Shown: positions 5,287-7,073 of the stretch, in pieces
Layout: each line of letters opens with the position of its first letter
Position numbering within the stretch: the stretch's first letter is position 1
Origin: Fibrobacter sp.
Lineage (GTDB): Bacteria > Fibrobacterota > Fibrobacteria > Fibrobacterales > Fibrobacteraceae
Length of the DNA stretch: 7,073 bases
Reading direction: 5' to 3'
NCBI GenBank assembly: GCA_012515825.1
Contig: JAAYXQ010000224.1
Location: 1-7,073 of the forward strand
Made by a program: the position numbers and the translations under genes
The notes under the pieces: model-generated
Told to the model about the DNA's origin: nothing
The model's database searches: none
The model's input: only the letters and a program-made list of their open reading frames with translations

Positions 5287-5999
5287 AAAAACTATACCTA
5301 ATTTTAGGCGGTTTGTCTGCTATTGCACTTATAATATATGCTCTCATTCCAAACCGAGAGTTTAGGGAATCACTTTATCCAATTTCAGAAAGTACTATCG
5401 TATCCACCTATGATGATCAATCCGATGGTGGAACCTCTTCAGCAGGGCTTTCTATTGTAGACTCTACTCTTTTATTTAAATGCAAACTTCATAATAATCA
5501 AGACAAACCCGCTTGGTGTGGATTAATTTGGGATCTTGACCCCGAAGGGAAAAAGAACTACCAAAACTGGACTTTTGTTGACTCTTTAATCTTAAACATT
5601 TCTAGTCAAAACATAAATGAAATCATTATTAAAGTTTGGACCTTTGATCCTGATGTCACAAATCCAGAAAAAAAGAATTCTTTCCGACCTCTCATTAAAG
5701 AATGGGTTCTCAAAGGTGGAGTTGAAAGAATAGCGATTCCAATGGAGGCGCTTTATATTCCTACCTTTTGGTATGAACAAAATAATGTAGATAAAAAGCT
5801 AAAACAAAAGCACCAAGAAACGGTGGCTCGTTTTGAAATCACTCCTGGATGGAACGTCTCTCGTGACTTAGAATTTTCTATTTCCATTCAATCGATTGAA
5901 GTCAAAGGGCTTAGTAATCTGGCTTTTGGGGTTATTTTATTTTTCTTTCTTGTCATTGTTTCAATCGCCATCGGATTTCGTCAAAAAAATAAAAAATGA
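5283..5999 (+). CDS. Two-helix membrane protein with CBM11/CIA30-like periplasmic domain, paralogue of the AraC sensor domain
   Basis: A basic start and helix (about 4-22) are followed by a periplasmic domain (about 24-211), a second helix (about 213-232) and the basic tail RQKNKK, so both ends should be cytoplasmic. The domain begins STYDDQSDGGTSSAG (41-55). It continues with AWCGLIWDL (77-85), FVDSLILNISS (98-108), KVWTFDPDVT (117-126), IAIPMEALYIPTFWYEQN (150-167) and SISIQSIEVKG (199-209). This strand order and the GG-x-SSA opening recall galactose-binding-like jelly-rolls such as CBM11 and CIA30. The next gene's sensor domain has the same blocks in the same order. Cys67 and Cys79 could form a disulfide that the paralogue lacks. 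There is no catalytic or signalling output domain. The gene overlaps both neighbours as ATGA. A co-sensor or ligand-presenting role is inferred. No convincing Shine-Dalgarno is seen. Confidence 0.75.
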   Translation: MKKLYLILGGLSAIALIIYALIPNREFRESLYPISESTIVSTYDDQSDGGTSSAGLSIVDSTLLFKCKLHNNQDKPAWCGLIWDLDPEGKKNYQNWTFVDSLILNISSQNINEIIIKVWTFDPDVTNPEKKNSFRPLIKEWVLKGGVERIAIPMEALYIPTFWYEQNNVDKKLKQKHQETVARFEITPGWNVSRDLEFSISIQSIEVKGLSNLAFGVILFFFLVIVSIAIGFRQKNKK

Positions 6000-7073
6000 G
6001 TAAAAATATTAAACTTTCTATTCTTTATGTTCTCTGTATAATCGCTCTTGTTACGATTTGGTCTTTATTTCATTCCAAACAGCTAGAAATATTTCCTTCT
6101 AATTCATTTCCAAAATCTGTTATTTATTCTTATGGCGATGAATCCGATGGAGGATCCTCTACAGCCTCTTTTACAAAAAATGATTCTTCCTTAATTCTAT
6201 CGCTACTCGTTCGATCTGGAATTGCATACCCTTATGCAGGCATGGGAATTGATTTAATCTCTGATACTCAAAAACTTTCTGGACAATTTATTGACTTTTC
6301 TTCTTTTGACTCTTTAAGTATTACTCTTAGAACCAAATACATGAAGCAAGTTCAAGTCAAACTGATTACTCATGATCCTAATTTAACTCGTCTTGAAGAC
6401 CCTATGTCTGCAAGATATTTACTCCAAGTGATTCCATCTGATCGTTCTTATCAAAACATACATATTCCTATTTCCAGTTTTTCTATTCCAGAATGGTGGT
6501 TTGAACGTAATGGTTTTAAGGCCCCAGACCAGCTAAAATATCTCGAACGAGGAATTAAAATTGATATTTCAAGTGGATCAGGAACAATGCTTGGCATTGC
6601 TGATGAAATTGAAATTAAAAAAATCACCCTTTTTGGAAGCAATCATTTTCTAAATAAAATGATTCTTAGTCTTGCAATCATCATTACGGCTTTATTTCTT
6701 GGTTTTCTATGGATTGATCATTCAAAAAGATTAACAGAACAAAAAATCGAAGTAAAGCTACGTAAAGAACAGGCATTAGAAAATTACAGCAAGCTCCCTT
6801 TAGAAAGTCATCAAAAGCAAGAAGCTGAGCGAGTCATCGATTATATTAATTCGAACTATCAAAACGCTTCTCTTTCTCTAGAAGATGTTTGTCGCGAAGT
6901 GGGCTTAAATCGAAACAAACTTTCTGAAATTCTGAAAAAAAATGTAGGTATGACTTTTAGTAGTTACGTCAATGAAATTCGATTAAAAGAAGCCTGTCGT
7001 CTTCTAATTGAAACCGATCTTCAGGTGATTGAAATTTCAATTAATATTGGCTTTGGCAATGTGAGTCATTTTA
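5996..7073 (+). CDS. Membrane-anchored AraC-family transcriptional regulator with periplasmic sensor domain (3' end cut)
   Basis: The visible 359 residues run off the window. The order is a helix (about 7-24), a periplasmic domain (about 25-218), a second helix (about 219-241), a charged helical linker (242-280), then an AraC HTH domain. The sensor domain carries YGDESDGGSSTA (46-57), YAGMGIDL (80-87), FDSLSITL (104-111), THDPNLT (125-131), IPISSFSIPEWWFERN (157-172) and EIEIKKITLFG (204-214), matching the preceding protein block by block. The DNA-binding part has its first helix-turn-helix in LSLEDVCREVGLNRNKLSEILKKN (293-316), then GMTFSSYVNEIRLKEACRLL (318-337), and the second begins VIEISINIGFGNVSHF (344-359). 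About 25-30 residues are missing. It should sense a periplasmic ligand and bind DNA from the membrane. The ATG overlaps the previous stop as ATGA and has only an A-rich leader. Targets are unknown; its own operon is a candidate. Confidence 0.88.
   Translation, partial: MSKNIKLSILYVLCIIALVTIWSLFHSKQLEIFPSNSFPKSVIYSYGDESDGGSSTASFTKNDSSLILSLLVRSGIAYPYAGMGIDLISDTQKLSGQFIDFSSFDSLSITLRTKYMKQVQVKLITHDPNLTRLEDPMSARYLLQVIPSDRSYQNIHIPISSFSIPEWWFERNGFKAPDQLKYLERGIKIDISSGSGTMLGIADEIEIKKITLFGSNHFLNKMILSLAIIITALFLGFLWIDHSKRLTEQKIEVKLRKEQALENYSKLPLESHQKQEAERVIDYINSNYQNASLSLEDVCREVGLNRNKLSEILKKNVGMTFSSYVNEIRLKEACRLLIETDLQVIEISINIGFGNVSHF

Noticed and set aside
5592..5780. Minus-strand open frame inside the co-sensor gene
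   Set aside because: It is antisense to conserved blocks shared with the paralogue; no independent support.
6451..6642. Minus-strand open frame inside the AraC regulator
   Set aside because: It is antisense to the well-supported sensor domain and has no motif or ribosome site.
1..7073. CRISPR array, tRNA/rRNA genes, insertion sequence or prophage
   Set aside because: No regular spaced repeats, no cloverleaf-like segment, no transposase or integrase motif and no terminal inverted repeats were seen.

Overview
The window is AT-rich bacterial chromosome with ordinary housekeeping genes on the left and a less familiar regulatory operon on the right. The organism looks like a diderm anaerobe. The points for this are the short DivIVA-type protein, a pyruvate/oxaloacetate carboxyltransferase with its biotin carrier on a separate chain, a CnoX-type chaperone, and many starts with no Shine-Dalgarno sequence. 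A Fibrobacterota-like or other FCB-group genome would fit. This is a guess from protein style, not a placement.

Left part (1-1960): a minus-strand pair encodes a DivIVA-domain coiled-coil protein (306-830) and, 3 bp downstream, a DUF167/YggU protein (78-302). A possible start of a third minus-strand gene runs off the left edge. On the plus strand follow a small GIY-YIG domain protein (1112-1375) and a half-size EamA/DMT membrane protein (1459-1872). A strong two-way terminator (1915-1954) closes the EamA gene and the convergent gene beyond it.

Middle part (1966-4500, minus strand): a 530-aa carboxyltransferase resembling OadA, PycB and the transcarboxylase 5S subunit ends just before the point where a biotinyl domain would normally follow. 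It has its own 5' leader with a GC-rich hairpin. Upstream lies a CnoX/YbbN-like thioredoxin-TPR protein followed by a probable terminator hairpin.

Right part (4501-7073, plus strand): four ORFs are chained by three consecutive ATGA overlaps. They are a 47-codon small ORF, a 174-aa protein with two degenerate TFIIB-type zinc-ribbon motifs, a 238-aa membrane protein with a periplasmic domain, and a membrane-anchored AraC-family regulator cut off by the window end. The periplasmic domains of the last two are clearly paralogous. One copy has a DNA-binding output and the other has only a membrane anchor. The domain recalls carbohydrate-binding jelly-rolls of the CBM11/CIA30 kind. I infer a transmembrane one-component sensing system with a paired co-sensor and a cytoplasmic zinc-ribbon partner, possibly controlled through three CCTAATTTG-like direct repeats upstream of the operon. 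This is the most interesting part of the window.
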